Origin: Albimonas sp963977235
GTDB lineage: Bacteria; Pseudomonadota; Alphaproteobacteria; Rhodobacterales; Rhodobacteraceae
DNA length: 64,000 nucleotides
Assembly (NCBI RefSeq): GCF_963977235.1
Contig: NZ_CAXBOD010000007.1
Coordinates: forward strand, 53,152 to 117,151
Reading direction: 5' to 3'
Of the stretch, positions 17,479 through 26,061 are shown piece after piece. The notes under the pieces were generated by a model. It saw only the letters and a list, made by a program, of their open reading frames with translations. It was not told where the DNA came from and ran no database searches. Made by a program: the position numbers and the translations under genes. Positions within the stretch are counted from its first letter, which is position 1; the number at the start of each line of letters is the position of its first letter.

Positions 17479-18393
17479 TCAGCCGATTTCGGCGCCGCGT
17501 CGGCGACGAAGCCGCCTCAGCAGCCGACCGTCGATCACCGCGAGACCCGAGGCGATCAGACCGAGGCCGAGGTAGGCGTGCGCGGGCAGCGTCTCGTCCA
17601 GCAGCAGCCAGCCCAGGAGAATCGCCGCAGGCGGCGTCACCAGCGTCACCAGCAGCGCGTTGGCCGCGCCCGCGTTGGCGATCAGCCGCCAGTAGATGAC
17701 ATAGGCGAGCCCGGTTCCCGCGATCCCGTAGAAGGCCACCGCCGCCCAGACGCCGGGCGACAGGTCCAGCGGCGGCGGCCCCTCGAACCACAGCGTCAGC
17801 GGGATCATGGTGAGAAAGGCCATCGTGCACATCCCCGCCGCCGAGGCGATGGGCGAGGGCCCGCCCAGCGTCAGCCGCGCCCAGGTCGAGGCGAAGGCGT
17901 AGCTCAGCGCGCCGCCCAGCACCGCCATCTGGCCCAGACTGCGCGGATCGAGGCCCGACAGCGCCTCGACCCCGGTGATCGCGGCGACCCCGGCCACCCC
18001 CAGCGCCACCCCCACGGCGCGCCGCGCGGTCAGCCGCTCGTCGCGCAGCAGGGCCGCGGCGACCAGCGCCCCGAACACGGCTGCCGAGGCGTTGAGGATC
18101 GAGGTCAGACCGCTCTCGATGCTCTGTTGCCCCCAGGCCATCAGCGAAAACGGGATCACGTTGTTCAGGACGCCCATCACCGCGCAGGCGCCCCAGAAGC
18201 GCCAGGTCATCGGGGCCCGCGCGCCGATCAGCGCCACCGCCCCCCACAGCACCGCCGCCCCCAGCCCGGTGCGCCACAGCACCGCCTGGAAGGGCCCCAT
18301 CTCCCGGATCGCCACGGCGACCATGGTGAACGAGGCGCCCCAGATCACGCCCAGCAGCATCATCTCCGCCCAGGCCCGGTCGCTCATCCGCAT
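17479..18393 (-). CDS. EamA/DMT family transporter
   Basis: A 304-residue inner-membrane protein with ten hydrophobic segments in two EamA repeats, the drug/metabolite transporter fold. Repeat signatures are visible: G-V-I-W-G-A-S-F near residue 15, and W-G-Q-Q-S-I-E-S-G-L-T-S-I-L-N-A at the end of the third helix. The C-terminal tail is Arg-rich (positive-inside). Such exporters move amino acids, purines or other metabolites; the substrate is unknown. The start at 18393 has an excellent GGGAGGAG site upstream. It is divergent from an XRE regulator, which might control it. Confidence 0.9.
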   Translation of the reverse strand: MRMSDRAWAEMMLLGVIWGASFTMVAVAIREMGPFQAVLWRTGLGAAVLWGAVALIGARAPMTWRFWGACAVMGVLNNVIPFSLMAWGQQSIESGLTSILNASAAVFGALVAAALLRDERLTARRAVGVALGVAGVAAITGVEALSGLDPRSLGQMAVLGGALSYAFASTWARLTLGGPSPIASAAGMCTMAFLTMIPLTLWFEGPPPLDLSPGVWAAVAFYGIAGTGLAYVIYWRLIANAGAANALLVTLVTPPAAILLGWLLLDETLPAHAYLGLGLIASGLAVIDGRLLRRLRRRRGAEIG

Positions 18394-18663
18394 CGTCGTC
18401 TCCTCCCGCCGGTCGCCGTCTCTCGACGGTCTTGTCGCGCCGCGAGGCGCGCCCGGCGACCCGGATCCTGCGCCAGGGGCGGGCGGCTGTCGAGCCGGCT
18501 TGTCGACCGGCCGGCAGGCAGGCGCGCCCACCCCCCCCCTCCCTTCCCGCCGCCGCTTTCGCGCCTCAGGTGGTCGGGGGGAGCGCGGGTGCGACCTTCG
18601 GTCCGGTGCAGACTGCGGCCAAGGGGGCCGAGTCTCCCGCTCTCCGGAGGGGAAGGAATTCAG

Positions 18664-19044
18664 ATGACGGACGACGACTATTACAGCGACGAGGCCGCCA
18701 CCTTCGGCGACCGGCTGGCCGCCGCGCGCGAGGCGCTGGGGCTGAGCCAGGCGCAGCTCGCCTCGCGCTCGGGCGTGCGCCTCTCGACCATCCAGAACTG
18801 GGAGGGGGACCGCTCCGAGCCGCGGGCGAACAAGCTGCAGATGATCGCGGGGATCCTCAACGTCTCGATGATCTGGCTGCTGACCGGGCAGGGCGAGGGC
18901 GGCGTCTCGCCCGACGAGAACGCCGACGGCGAGCTCAAGGGCGTGCTGGCCGAGATGCGCGAGATCCGGGTGGCTCAGAGCCGCCTGCTCGACCGTCTCG
19001 CCCGGCTGGAAAAGCGCATCCGCGAGAGCGGCAAGACCGGCTGA
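18664..19044 (+). CDS. XRE-family helix-turn-helix regulator
   Basis: A 126-residue protein with an N-terminal HTH_3 domain (residues ~14-70): F-G-D-R-L-A-A-A-R-E-A-L-G-L-S-Q-A-Q-L-A, the turn S-G-V-R, then T-I-Q-N-W-E-G-D-R-S-E-P-R-A. The C-terminal ~45 residues form a charged helix likely to be a dimerising coiled coil (L-L-D-R-L-A-R-L-E-K-R). No ligand domain is present. ATG at 18664 follows GGAGGGGAAGGA. Divergent from the EamA exporter with a 270-base gap, so it may repress or activate that gene; this is inference. Confidence 0.9.
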   Translation: MTDDDYYSDEAATFGDRLAAAREALGLSQAQLASRSGVRLSTIQNWEGDRSEPRANKLQMIAGILNVSMIWLLTGQGEGGVSPDENADGELKGVLAEMREIRVAQSRLLDRLARLEKRIRESGKTG

Positions 19045-19155
19045 GCCGGGCGCGGCCGCCGCGGCCTTGCCTGCGGCGGCGGGCTCGGCTACCGCTCGGG
19101 ACCGTTCCACTGGGGACGGGCCGGCCGCCACCGGCCGGGGGCAGGGAGGCCGCGC

Positions 19156-20079
19156 ATGCGCATCGGGATCGACTTCGGCGGAACCAAGATCGAGGGCCTG
19201 GCGCTGGACCCCGCGGGGGCCGAGCTCGCCCGTCTGCGCGCGCCCACGCCCCGCCAGGACTACGCCGGCACCGTGCGCGCCATCGCCGATCTCGTCGCCG
19301 CGCTCGAGGCCGGGACGGGCCAGCGGGCGCCCGGCATCGGCATCGGAATCCCCGGCTCACTGTCCCCCAGGGACGGCACGGTCCGCAACGGCAACGCCAC
19401 CTGGCTGCTCGGAAAACCCTTCGACCGCGACCTGGCCGACGCCATCGGCCGCCCGGTGCGCATCGAGAACGACGCCAACTGCTTCGCCCTGTCCGAGGCG
19501 GTGGACGGCGCCGGGGCCGACGGCCGCGTGGTCTTCGGCACGATCAACGGCACCGGCGTCGGCGGCGGCCTGGTGATCGACCGCCGCCCCTGGGGCGGGC
19601 GCAACGGCATCGCCGGCGAATGGGGCCACGTGCCCCTTCCCTGGGCGCGCGAAGACGAGTTTCCCGGCCCCAAGTGCTGGTGCGGGCGGCGCAACTGCCT
19701 CGAGGTCTGGATCTCGGGCCCCGGGCTCGAGGCGGACTTCGCCCGTGCGGTCGGCGCCGGGGAGGGCGACGGGCCTTCGGCCCGCGACCTCGTGGACATG
19801 GAGATCGCCGGTGACCCCGACGCGCAGGCCGCTTTCGACCGCCTCTACGACCGCTGGGGCCGGGCGCTGGCGCTGCTGGCCGGCATGGTCGACCCCGACG
19901 TGATCGTGCTGGGCGGGGGCCTGTCGAACCTGCCTGACGCGCCCGCCCGCGCGCGGGCCGCGATGCTGCCCTACGTCTTCTCGGACGTGGTCGAGACCGA
20001 CGTGCGCCGGGCCGTGCATGGCGACAGCTCGGGCGTGCGCGGCGCAGCCTGGCTGTGGAACGAGGAGGATCCGCGATGA
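19156..20079 (+). CDS. ROK family sugar kinase (fructokinase/N-acetylhexosamine kinase type)
   Basis: A 307-residue actin-fold kinase. Motifs: D-F-G-G-T-K-I-E-G (ATP phosphate-1), I-G-I-G-I-P-G-S (substrate side), E-N-D-A-N-C-F-A-L-S-E with the catalytic Asp, G-T-G-V-G-G-G-L-V, and the ROK zinc cluster G-H-V-P ... C-W-C-G-R-R-N-C-L-E-x-W-I-S-G-P. It phosphorylates a hexose or aminosugar; which one is not readable from the sequence. An AGGGAGG site precedes the ATG. Its stop overlaps the sdhE start by 4 bases (ATGA), implying coupled translation of two functionally unrelated proteins. Confidence 0.92.
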   Translation: MRIGIDFGGTKIEGLALDPAGAELARLRAPTPRQDYAGTVRAIADLVAALEAGTGQRAPGIGIGIPGSLSPRDGTVRNGNATWLLGKPFDRDLADAIGRPVRIENDANCFALSEAVDGAGADGRVVFGTINGTGVGGGLVIDRRPWGGRNGIAGEWGHVPLPWAREDEFPGPKCWCGRRNCLEVWISGPGLEADFARAVGAGEGDGPSARDLVDMEIAGDPDAQAAFDRLYDRWGRALALLAGMVDPDVIVLGGGLSNLPDAPARARAAMLPYVFSDVVETDVRRAVHGDSSGVRGAAWLWNEEDPR

Positions 20080-20345
20080 ACCCCGAGACCGCGACCCCGG
20101 AGGCGCGCCTGCGCCGGCTGAAGATTCGCGGCTGGCGACGCGGGACCAAGGAGATGGACATGATCCTGGGCCCCTACGCCGACGCCCTGCTCGAGGGGCG
20201 CGAGCGCGCCGACCTCGACGCGCTCGAGGCGCTGATGGACGAGAACGACCAGGACCTCTACCTCTGGGTCTCGCGCGCGCGCGAGGCGCCGGCCGAGCAT
20301 GAGCCGGCGCTGGCCGAAGTGCGCAGGTTCCACGGCCTGGCCTGA
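20076..20345 (+). CDS. sdhE: FAD assembly factor SdhE (succinate dehydrogenase flavinylation)
   Basis: An 89-residue five-helix protein that helps attach FAD covalently to SdhA. The diagnostic motif R-G-W-R-R-G-T-K-E-M-D-M-I-L-G contains the essential R-G-x-x-E core (residues ~20-24). The remainder (L-D-A-L-E-A-L-M-D-E-N-D-Q-D-L-Y-L-W) matches the usual second half. The start at 20076 overlaps the ROK kinase stop and has GAGGAG upstream; an upstream in-frame ATG (20055) is inside the kinase and less likely. Length is standard. A short hairpin follows at about 20389. Confidence 0.93.
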   Translation: MNPETATPEARLRRLKIRGWRRGTKEMDMILGPYADALLEGRERADLDALEALMDENDQDLYLWVSRAREAPAEHEPALAEVRRFHGLA

Positions 20346-20388
20346 GGACCAGAGCCCGGAGGCGGGGCCCCGGCGCGAAGACGCGGCA

Positions 20389-20406
20389 GGCCCGGAATAT
20401 CGGGCC
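20389..20406 (+). terminator. Weak hairpin after sdhE
   Basis: A 6-bp GC stem (GGCCCG / CGGGCC) with a GAATAT loop is 43 bases after the sdhE stop. No T-run follows. Confidence 0.3.
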
Positions 20407-20506
20407 CGCCGTGAAGTCGACGCGTCCCGCTCATGCTGCGTTAACCTCATGTTTCGCTTTTGCTCTCAATTTCCCCTCGAAGGTTCACTTCGGGGAGAGT
20501 CGAGCG

Positions 20507-21055
20507 ATGGCCAAGGCGGCTCAGGCGACCAAGTCCATGACAGGCGTCGGATCCGGCGGCGCGATGCGGGGGGAGGCCTCGGCGCCCGACCCGATGGCGT
20601 ACCGGGAATGCTACCTTGACCTCCTGGCGAAGGTGGAGCGTCTGCACCGCCTGCTCCTCGACGTGGTCAAGGATGAGTTCGAGCGGCTGGGTCTGCTGGA
20701 CATCAACGCGGTGCAGGCGCTGCTGCTGTTCAACATCGGCGACGCCGAGGTGACGGCGGGCGAGCTGAAGACGCGGGGCTACTACCAGGGCTCCAACGTC
20801 TCCTACAATCTCAAGAAGCTGGTCGAGGCAGGCTACCTCCACCATGAGCGGTCCGAGGTCGACCGCCGCTCGGTGCGCATCCGCCTGACCGACCGCGGCC
20901 GCTTCATCCACGACACGGTGTCCGAGCTGTTCAACCGCCACGCCGCCGCGCTCGCGGACGACGCCATGGCCGGCCAGACCCGCCTCCCCGACGCCAACGC
21001 CACGCTCACCCGCGTCGAGCGCTTCTGGATGGACCATATCCGCTACATTTATTGA
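20507..21055 (+). CDS. LdtR-like winged-helix transcriptional regulator (MarR group)
   Basis: A 182-residue regulator. The central part (D-I-N-A-V-Q-A-L-L-L-F-N-I-G-D, then T-A-G-E-L-K-T-R-G-Y-Y-Q-G-S-N-V-S-Y) is the strongly conserved winged-helix core of the LdtR clade of alphaproteobacteria. Characterised members control L,D-transpeptidase and osmotic-stress genes. I chose ATG at 20507 because GGGGAGAG lies 6 bases upstream and the preceding 32 codons read through an AT-rich, promoter-like stretch. That stretch (20443-20470) includes TTAACC. The protein lacks a ligand domain beyond the MarR-type dimer helices. The target genes here are not evident. Confidence 0.85.
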   Translation: MAKAAQATKSMTGVGSGGAMRGEASAPDPMAYRECYLDLLAKVERLHRLLLDVVKDEFERLGLLDINAVQALLLFNIGDAEVTAGELKTRGYYQGSNVSYNLKKLVEAGYLHHERSEVDRRSVRIRLTDRGRFIHDTVSELFNRHAAALADDAMAGQTRLPDANATLTRVERFWMDHIRYIY

Positions 21056-21140
21056 GAGCCCAGGGCGGGCGCGCCGCCACCGCGCCAAGGCTCTCAAGAG
21101 GGCGCCAGGCCGAGCGACTGGAGGCGGCGTTCGCCTTCCC

Positions 21141-21332
21141 GAGTGTCAGGACCGCGTGCACGGCGCCTCCAGACGTCTGCGCCTCTCGGTTCCGCACCTG
21201 GGGGCGGGGCTCCATGCCGCCCGGGTCGAGGCCCGCGACGCTGCTCGCGGCGTCCTGACGCGATCCCGCCACGCATTGGCCTCCATCGAACCGGTCTTCG
21301 TCGACGGCGGCAACGTCGGGCGACAGGTCGGT
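21141..21332 (+). pseudogene. IS5-group transposase relic (catalytic-domain fragment)
   Basis: This plus-strand frame reads L-H-A-A-R-V-E-A-R-D-A-A-R-G-V-L followed by P-V-F-V-D-G-G-N-V-G, then meets TGA at 21333. It matches, without gaps, the core of IS5-family transposases: V-H-A-A-x-V-Q-D-R-D-G-A ... V-F-A-D-G-G-Y-A-G, including the second catalytic Asp. There is no recognisable start, and the downstream D-D-E part (W-V-V-E-R) is not found intact in any frame. Identification is from remembered family consensus, not from a search. Confidence 0.5.
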
Positions 21333-21500
21333 TGAGCGCAGGACGAAGCCCATCTCCCTCGCGACGTGTCCGACGCCCCTGCGAACAAGCGGCTTGGTCG
21401 TCATTCGCCGCCGACGAGCGTGCCTCGATGAGGGAGTGACGCCGCCGCGTCCGGCACGACGAGCGGATCCCCTGCCTCGCCCGCGCCCCGATCACCCTCA

Positions 21501-21537
21501 CCGCTCATCGCCACCCTCGACAGGTGGCGATGAGCGG
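21501..21537. repeat. Perfect 15-bp inverted repeat
   Basis: CCGCTCATCGCCACC (21501-21515) and its exact complement (21523-21537) surround a 7-base CTCGACA loop. It is one of the longest perfect hairpins in the window and lies in the gene-free transposase-relic region. It could be a transposon-end structure, a relic terminator or a stable RNA hairpin; no T-run follows on either side. Confidence 0.6.
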
Positions 21538-22031
21538 CCGTCTCGAACGCGCTCGGATCGCCACTGCAGCCCCTCGGCGCATGAGAGGCCGAGCCAGACA
21601 GATCGACACGTCAGAATGACCGTCCCTAGGTTGCCCTCGCCGATGCCGGCTCCGTTGAAACGTGGGGATCGAGGCCGTGACGGCGGCTCGGGCCGGGGCG
21701 TTCGCGGAGGGCGTCCGCTCGGCCGACGTGAGCCTCGAGATCCTGGCCCGCCCACAGACCTTGCCGGCGCGAGCCGGGGCCGCCGGCCATGATCATGGCC
21801 TCGGAGGCGTTTCGCCAGGGGGCGCGCCTTCGGCACGACGCCTCGCCCGGGAACCGGTCGCCGATTGCGCCCGCTGTGACAGCCTCTGGAAGGCCGCCCG
21901 ATGATGGACCGCACCGAGAGCCCGGCCACCCTGGGAGCTTTGAAGCCCGTCGCGCTTCGAGCGCGCATTCCACGCGACGGCATGAAGAGGGGCCGCGACG
22001 AGATCGTCCCACCCGTGCCGAAGGCGAGCGA

Positions 22032-22172
22032 GCGGCGCTGATCACCGGCAGCCAGATGCCCGACTATCGCTGCTGCGCACGTTTGATGACGGCGGACGAG
22101 CCGCCCGCGCCGGTTCTGCTGACGGACATGGCATATGCCAGGATCGGATCCCGGCTTCAGACGTTGAGCAAC
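22032..22172 (+). pseudogene. Second IS5-like transposase relic
   Basis: This plus-strand stretch reads A-L-I-T-G-S-Q-M-P-D-Y-R followed by V-L-L-T-D-M-A-Y-A. It resembles the L-T-x-G-Q-x-x-D ... L-L-A-D-K-A-Y-D catalytic segment of other IS5-group transposases (IS427/IS1031-like). The fragment has no start and runs into the 3' end of the substrate-binding protein gene on the other strand. It is too diverged to be functional. It differs from the relic at 21141-21332, so two separate insertions probably occurred. Confidence 0.35.
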
Positions 22173-22192
22173 AGGATCGCGCTTGGGCCCTC

Positions 22193-23122
22193 TCAGCCTC
22201 CGACGCTCTCCGAGATGGCCAGCAACTGGCGAGGCGCATGCAGGCCCAGGCGCGTCATGGTCGCCGGATTGATGACCAGCACCGGTTCGGCGTCGCGCCC
22301 GATCGGCGTCATGGCGATCGGCTGACCGTCGCGCAGCACCGCCACGACCTGCTCGGCCAGCATCCGGCCGAGCTTGTGATCGCTCGCCGACATGCTGGCC
22401 AGCGCGCCCATCTCCACCGGCTTCTGGTTCAACGAGAAGATCGGCCGATCGCCCGCGGCCTCGAGCGCTTCGGCGAACAGCGCCGGGTCGTCGTAGAGCG
22501 GCGCCTGGTTGCCGATCAGGAAAGCCTCGGCCTTCGAGGCGCGGATCGCCGGCGCCAGGTCCCTGGCGGCGGACAGCTCGGTCGAGGCGCAGGAGATGAA
22601 GACGGCCACGCAGGCCTCGGCCACGCCCTCCGAGTCGATCGGCGCGGCGGGATGCCCGGCCTGGGTGAACAGCTCCCAGGTCAGGGCCTGCGGCGCGAGG
22701 GCCACGAAGATCTCCATCACCGTGGCATGGTCGAGAAAGTAGGTGACGCCGGTCACGTTGCCCTCGGGCGCATCCATGTTCAGCACAGAGCCCAGGGTCG
22801 GCGGATGGTTCCCGCCGGCGATGAACGTCGGCACGGTGGTCCGGTTCGCGGCCAGCCACTGGGAGGCGTTGGACCGCACCAGGATCAGGCCGTCATGACG
22901 CAGGGACATCGACTCCACCGTGCGGGCGAGCGCGTCTTCGTCGGCGAGCCCGGCGCGCGTCTCGATCGTCATCTCGGGCGCGATCTCGCGCATGCGTTCG
23001 TTGAAGCCGGCCAGGGTCCGCTCGGCCTGGCCCGACTGACCGATGTAGGCCACGCCGACGCTCGCGGCCGAACAGACCGCCGCGGGCAGCGCCATTAGCA
23101 TGGCGAGCAGAATCAGGCGCAT
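22193..23122 (-). CDS. ABC transporter substrate-binding protein (PF04392-like)
   Basis: A 309-residue secreted binding protein. The N-terminus is a Sec signal (M-R-L-I-L-L-A-M-L-M-A-L-P-A-A-V-C-S-A-A). The mature part has the periplasmic binding fold, with V-G-V-A-Y-I-G-Q-S-G-Q-A-E, G-L-I-L-V-R-S-N and G-N-V-T-G-V-T-Y-F in the order seen in the ABC_sub_bind/TrpX-like family. No ABC permease or ATPase gene is nearby; instead a chemoreceptor is divergently transcribed 164 bases away. A role as soluble ligand receptor for chemotaxis or an orphan sensor is therefore plausible but inferred. A GGGAGAG ribosome site supports the start. Confidence 0.75.
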   Translation of the reverse strand: MRLILLAMLMALPAAVCSAASVGVAYIGQSGQAERTLAGFNERMREIAPEMTIETRAGLADEDALARTVESMSLRHDGLILVRSNASQWLAANRTTVPTFIAGGNHPPTLGSVLNMDAPEGNVTGVTYFLDHATVMEIFVALAPQALTWELFTQAGHPAAPIDSEGVAEACVAVFISCASTELSAARDLAPAIRASKAEAFLIGNQAPLYDDPALFAEALEAAGDRPIFSLNQKPVEMGALASMSASDHKLGRMLAEQVVAVLRDGQPIAMTPIGRDAEPVLVINPATMTRLGLHAPRQLLAISESVGG

Positions 23123-23135
23123 CGAGGCTCTCCCG

Positions 23136-23186
23136 GAAGATCATCGTTGCGCTCGAAGATGATCGACCGAGGTTTCCCGAAGATGA
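23136..23186. promoter_or_regulatory. Repeated GAAGAT motifs between binding protein and chemoreceptor
   Basis: In the divergent gap GAAGAT occurs at 23136, 23155 and 23179, the last two within the 9-base repeat CGAAGATGA. GATCATC (23139-23145) and GATGATC (23158-23164) also form an inverted repeat. This could be an operator shared by both genes. No convincing sigma-70 boxes were seen. Confidence 0.3.
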
Positions 23187-23286
23187 ACCCGGAGATTCAT
23201 TTCGGCTTAAGGCGCGGCCCTTATCGAGCTCTCCTGCTGGCGATCCGTGCGCCATGTCGGGCAACGCAGTGAGGGAGAAGCTCCAG

Positions 23287-25905
23287 ATGCTGAGTCGAAT
23301 GCGCATCGGGTCGAGGATTGGCGGAGGCTTCGCCGTGCTCGTCGTTCTCGTTGCCGCGATCGGCGTCGTGGGATGGCTGACCGCCAGCACAACGTCCCGC
23401 GGAGTCGAGCGTCTGCGTCACCTCAACGAAGCCCGCGACAAGGTCGACGCGGCCGCGACCGCGGCCGCGATCTATGCCGCACGTCCGACCCAACAGGCGC
23501 GCGCCGACGCGCGCAGCGCCATCGCCGCGCTGGACGGCGTGGACGACGGCGCCGGCGCGACGGCGGACCGACGCATGGCGCTCGATCAGCTCAAGGCCCG
23601 CGTCGACGCGCTGGTCGCGGTCGACGAGACGACGGCCGCAGGCGAGACGCGGATGGCGGCCCTGGTCGACGCGACCTCGAGCCAGCTGCGCGACCTGGCG
23701 ACCGAGCTGACCGGCCAGGCCGCCGAGGCGGCGCGCACGGTGGGCGAGATCGAACTCCAGGAGACCGAGATCCAGGCGCGGATCCAGGCGGCCGAGGCGC
23801 TGTCCCGGGCCGCGATCCTGTTCCAGCGCGACGCGAATCGCTTTGCCGTCACGCGAGAACCGAGGGACCTGGAGGCGCTGGAGGCCTCGCGCGACGCGCT
23901 CGCCGCGGCGATCGTGGAGGTCTCGCAGGCGGCCGGCGAAGCGCTGGGCGAGGCGCGGCGCGACCGGTTGCAGCTGACCGCGCGGATGGTCGCCGGGGTG
24001 CTCGGCCAGTGGCTGGTGCTGAGCGAGGATCCCGACGCGCCGCCCGCGCGCGTGGTCGCGGCCGAGGTGCGACTGCTGCACGGCGCCGGCGTGATCGCGC
24101 GAATCTCCGACGAGCTCCTGGCCCTGCAGCGCGACGCGGCGTCCGAGGCCGCAGCCCGTTCGCGTCCGCTCACGGCCTCGGCGCAGGAGGCCATCGCACG
24201 GGCGCGCGACCTGGAACGCATCGCCGCGGATCTCGCGCGTCTGCAGCGGGACGCAAGCCTGTTCCTGTCGACCCGCGACCCTGCGACAGCCGCGCCGCTC
24301 GCCGCCCGCGCGGGCGAGATCGCCTCCGGGGTCCGGGGGCTGGGCGACGCCGGCGCCGACGCGATCGCGGCGGAGCTGGAGACCTTCGACGACCTGACCG
24401 GCGCGATGGCCCGAGGCTTTGAGGCGCGCGCGACCACTGAGGCCGAGCTCGCCGCCAGCGCCCAGGCGCTGCGCGAGGCGGCGGCGACGAGCCTGGAGCG
24501 CGAACGATCCGACATCGTCGAGGCGGGCCAGCGCGCGATGATGGTCCAGCTTCTTGCAGGCGTGCTGGGGGTGATTCTCGGGCTTTCCATGGGCGCGGCG
24601 GTCGCCCGGTCGATCACCGTCCAGATGCGCAGCCTGAGCGGCGAGATGAAGGCCCTGGCGGCCGGCGAACTGGGTCGTCCGCTGCCCGACTACCCCGCCA
24701 GCACCGAGCCCGGCGAGATGTCCGCGGCGCTGGTCGTGTTCCAGAGGAACGCGCAGGAGGTGAGCCGGCTCGACGCCGAGGCCGCTCGCGAGCGGGATCA
24801 GGCGGCCCGGGCGCGCGAGGACATGATGGCGCGCCTCGAGAGCGCCTTCGGCCAGATCGTGGATCGCGCCGTCGACGGCGATTTCGAAGGCCGCGTCGCC
24901 GAGCGCTTCGACGATCGCCAGCTCAACAGGCTGGCGGAGGGGCTCAATCGCTTGCTGGACACGGTGCAGGTGGGTCTTCGCGAAACCATCCAGGTGCTGG
25001 GCGGCTTGTCCCAGGGCGACCTCACCCGGCGGATGAAGGGCGACTTCCGCGGCGCGTTCCACGAGCTGAAGGTCAACGTCGACCAGACCCTCGAACACCT
25101 GTCGACCATCGTGAACGCCATCCGCGACGCCGGCGAGGGGATCGCGATGGACACCAACGCGATTTCACAGGGCGCCGAGGACATGTCGATGCGCGCCACC
25201 GCCCAGGCCGCGACGCTCGAGGAGACTTCGGCCACCATGGAGGAGATGTCGGCGACAGTGCAGACCAACGCCGCCACCGCCGCGCACATGGCCGAAGCCG
25301 CGAGCCGATCCTCGGCGCGCGCCCAGCAAGGCGAGAAGGTCGTTTCCCGCACGGCGGAGGCGATGACCAAGATCGACCGAAACGCCGGCGAGATCGGCGC
25401 CTTCGCTTCGCTGATCGACTCGATCGCCTTCCAGACCAACCTCCTGGCCCTGAACGCCGCGGTCGAGGCGGCTCGCGCCGGCGAGGCCGGAAAGGGGTTC
25501 GCGGTCGTGGCCAAGGAGGTCCGGGACCTGGCCCATCGCGCCTCGGTCGCCTCGACCGACATCCGCGACGTGATCGAGAAGAGCGGCGCCGACGTCCGGG
25601 AGGGCGTGAATCTTGTCGGCGAGACCGGGGTCTTGCTCAAGGAACTGACTGCGGCTGCGGTGGACTTCGCCGAGTCGACCCGCAACATCGACGGCGCCAG
25701 CCGCGAACAGGCCGGCGGCGTGCAGCAGATCACCGACGCCGTGGCGCACATGGACGAGACCACGCAGCGAAGCTCGGCTCTGGCCGAGGAGAACGCCCGC
25801 GCCGCAGCAAGGCTCGCCGAGCGGGCGCGCGAACTGCAAACACAGCTGGACTTCTTCAAGGTCGGCGGGCGGACGGAATCCCGGCCCGCGAGGCGCGTCG
25901 CATGA
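23287..25905 (+). CDS. Methyl-accepting chemotaxis protein with two HAMP domains
   Basis: An 872-residue chemoreceptor. TM1 spans about residues 11-31, then ~385 residues of Ala-rich, mostly helical periplasmic sensor; TM2 is near 419-440. A first HAMP domain follows, then a linker and a second HAMP-like unit (around 560-615; G-D-L-T-R-R-M-K-G-D-F). The signalling domain has the hairpin tip I-D-S-I-A-F-Q-T-N-L-L-A-L-N-A-A-V-E-A-A, near-identical to canonical receptors. No C-terminal CheR-docking pentapeptide is seen. Start chosen at 23287 (GAGGGAGAAG site, M-L-S-R-M-R-I-G); ATG at 23254 would add 11 residues. No che genes are nearby, so it must use a distant chemotaxis cluster. Confidence 0.9.
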   Translation: MLSRMRIGSRIGGGFAVLVVLVAAIGVVGWLTASTTSRGVERLRHLNEARDKVDAAATAAAIYAARPTQQARADARSAIAALDGVDDGAGATADRRMALDQLKARVDALVAVDETTAAGETRMAALVDATSSQLRDLATELTGQAAEAARTVGEIELQETEIQARIQAAEALSRAAILFQRDANRFAVTREPRDLEALEASRDALAAAIVEVSQAAGEALGEARRDRLQLTARMVAGVLGQWLVLSEDPDAPPARVVAAEVRLLHGAGVIARISDELLALQRDAASEAAARSRPLTASAQEAIARARDLERIAADLARLQRDASLFLSTRDPATAAPLAARAGEIASGVRGLGDAGADAIAAELETFDDLTGAMARGFEARATTEAELAASAQALREAAATSLERERSDIVEAGQRAMMVQLLAGVLGVILGLSMGAAVARSITVQMRSLSGEMKALAAGELGRPLPDYPASTEPGEMSAALVVFQRNAQEVSRLDAEAARERDQAARAREDMMARLESAFGQIVDRAVDGDFEGRVAERFDDRQLNRLAEGLNRLLDTVQVGLRETIQVLGGLSQGDLTRRMKGDFRGAFHELKVNVDQTLEHLSTIVNAIRDAGEGIAMDTNAISQGAEDMSMRATAQAATLEETSATMEEMSATVQTNAATAAHMAEAASRSSARAQQGEKVVSRTAEAMTKIDRNAGEIGAFASLIDSIAFQTNLLALNAAVEAARAGEAGKGFAVVAKEVRDLAHRASVASTDIRDVIEKSGADVREGVNLVGETGVLLKELTAAAVDFAESTRNIDGASREQAGGVQQITDAVAHMDETTQRSSALAEENARAAARLAERARELQTQLDFFKVGGRTESRPARRVA

Positions 25906-26061
25906 CATCCCCCATGGAAGCGCAAGGAGGGTCATGTCTGCTCTGAGCCCCTGCTCCGGACCGCCAGAGATTGGAGTTTCCCGGACTGTGCGCCGAACCC
26001 TGCTCAGACCTCTGAGGACGGGACGCTCGAAGCTGAAAATCCGGCGCCGCGCCGCCCCGCC

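Larger units (their letters stand above)
21056..22192. other. Non-coding decayed region with transposase relics
   Basis: More than 1.1 kb without an intact gene. Open frames here are short, rich in Arg/Ser/Pro and mutually overlapping, as expected from noncoding GC-rich DNA. Within it I can see two plus-strand stretches that align in meaning with IS5-group transposases (listed separately) and one strong inverted repeat. Base composition is somewhat less extreme than in flanking genes. The best reading is an old insertion site that has largely decayed. Confidence 0.55.

Noticed and set aside
20443..20470. CtrA-like site (TTAA-N7-TTTC) before the LdtR-like gene
   Set aside because: The second half-site does not match TTAA; one degenerate half-site is not enough evidence.
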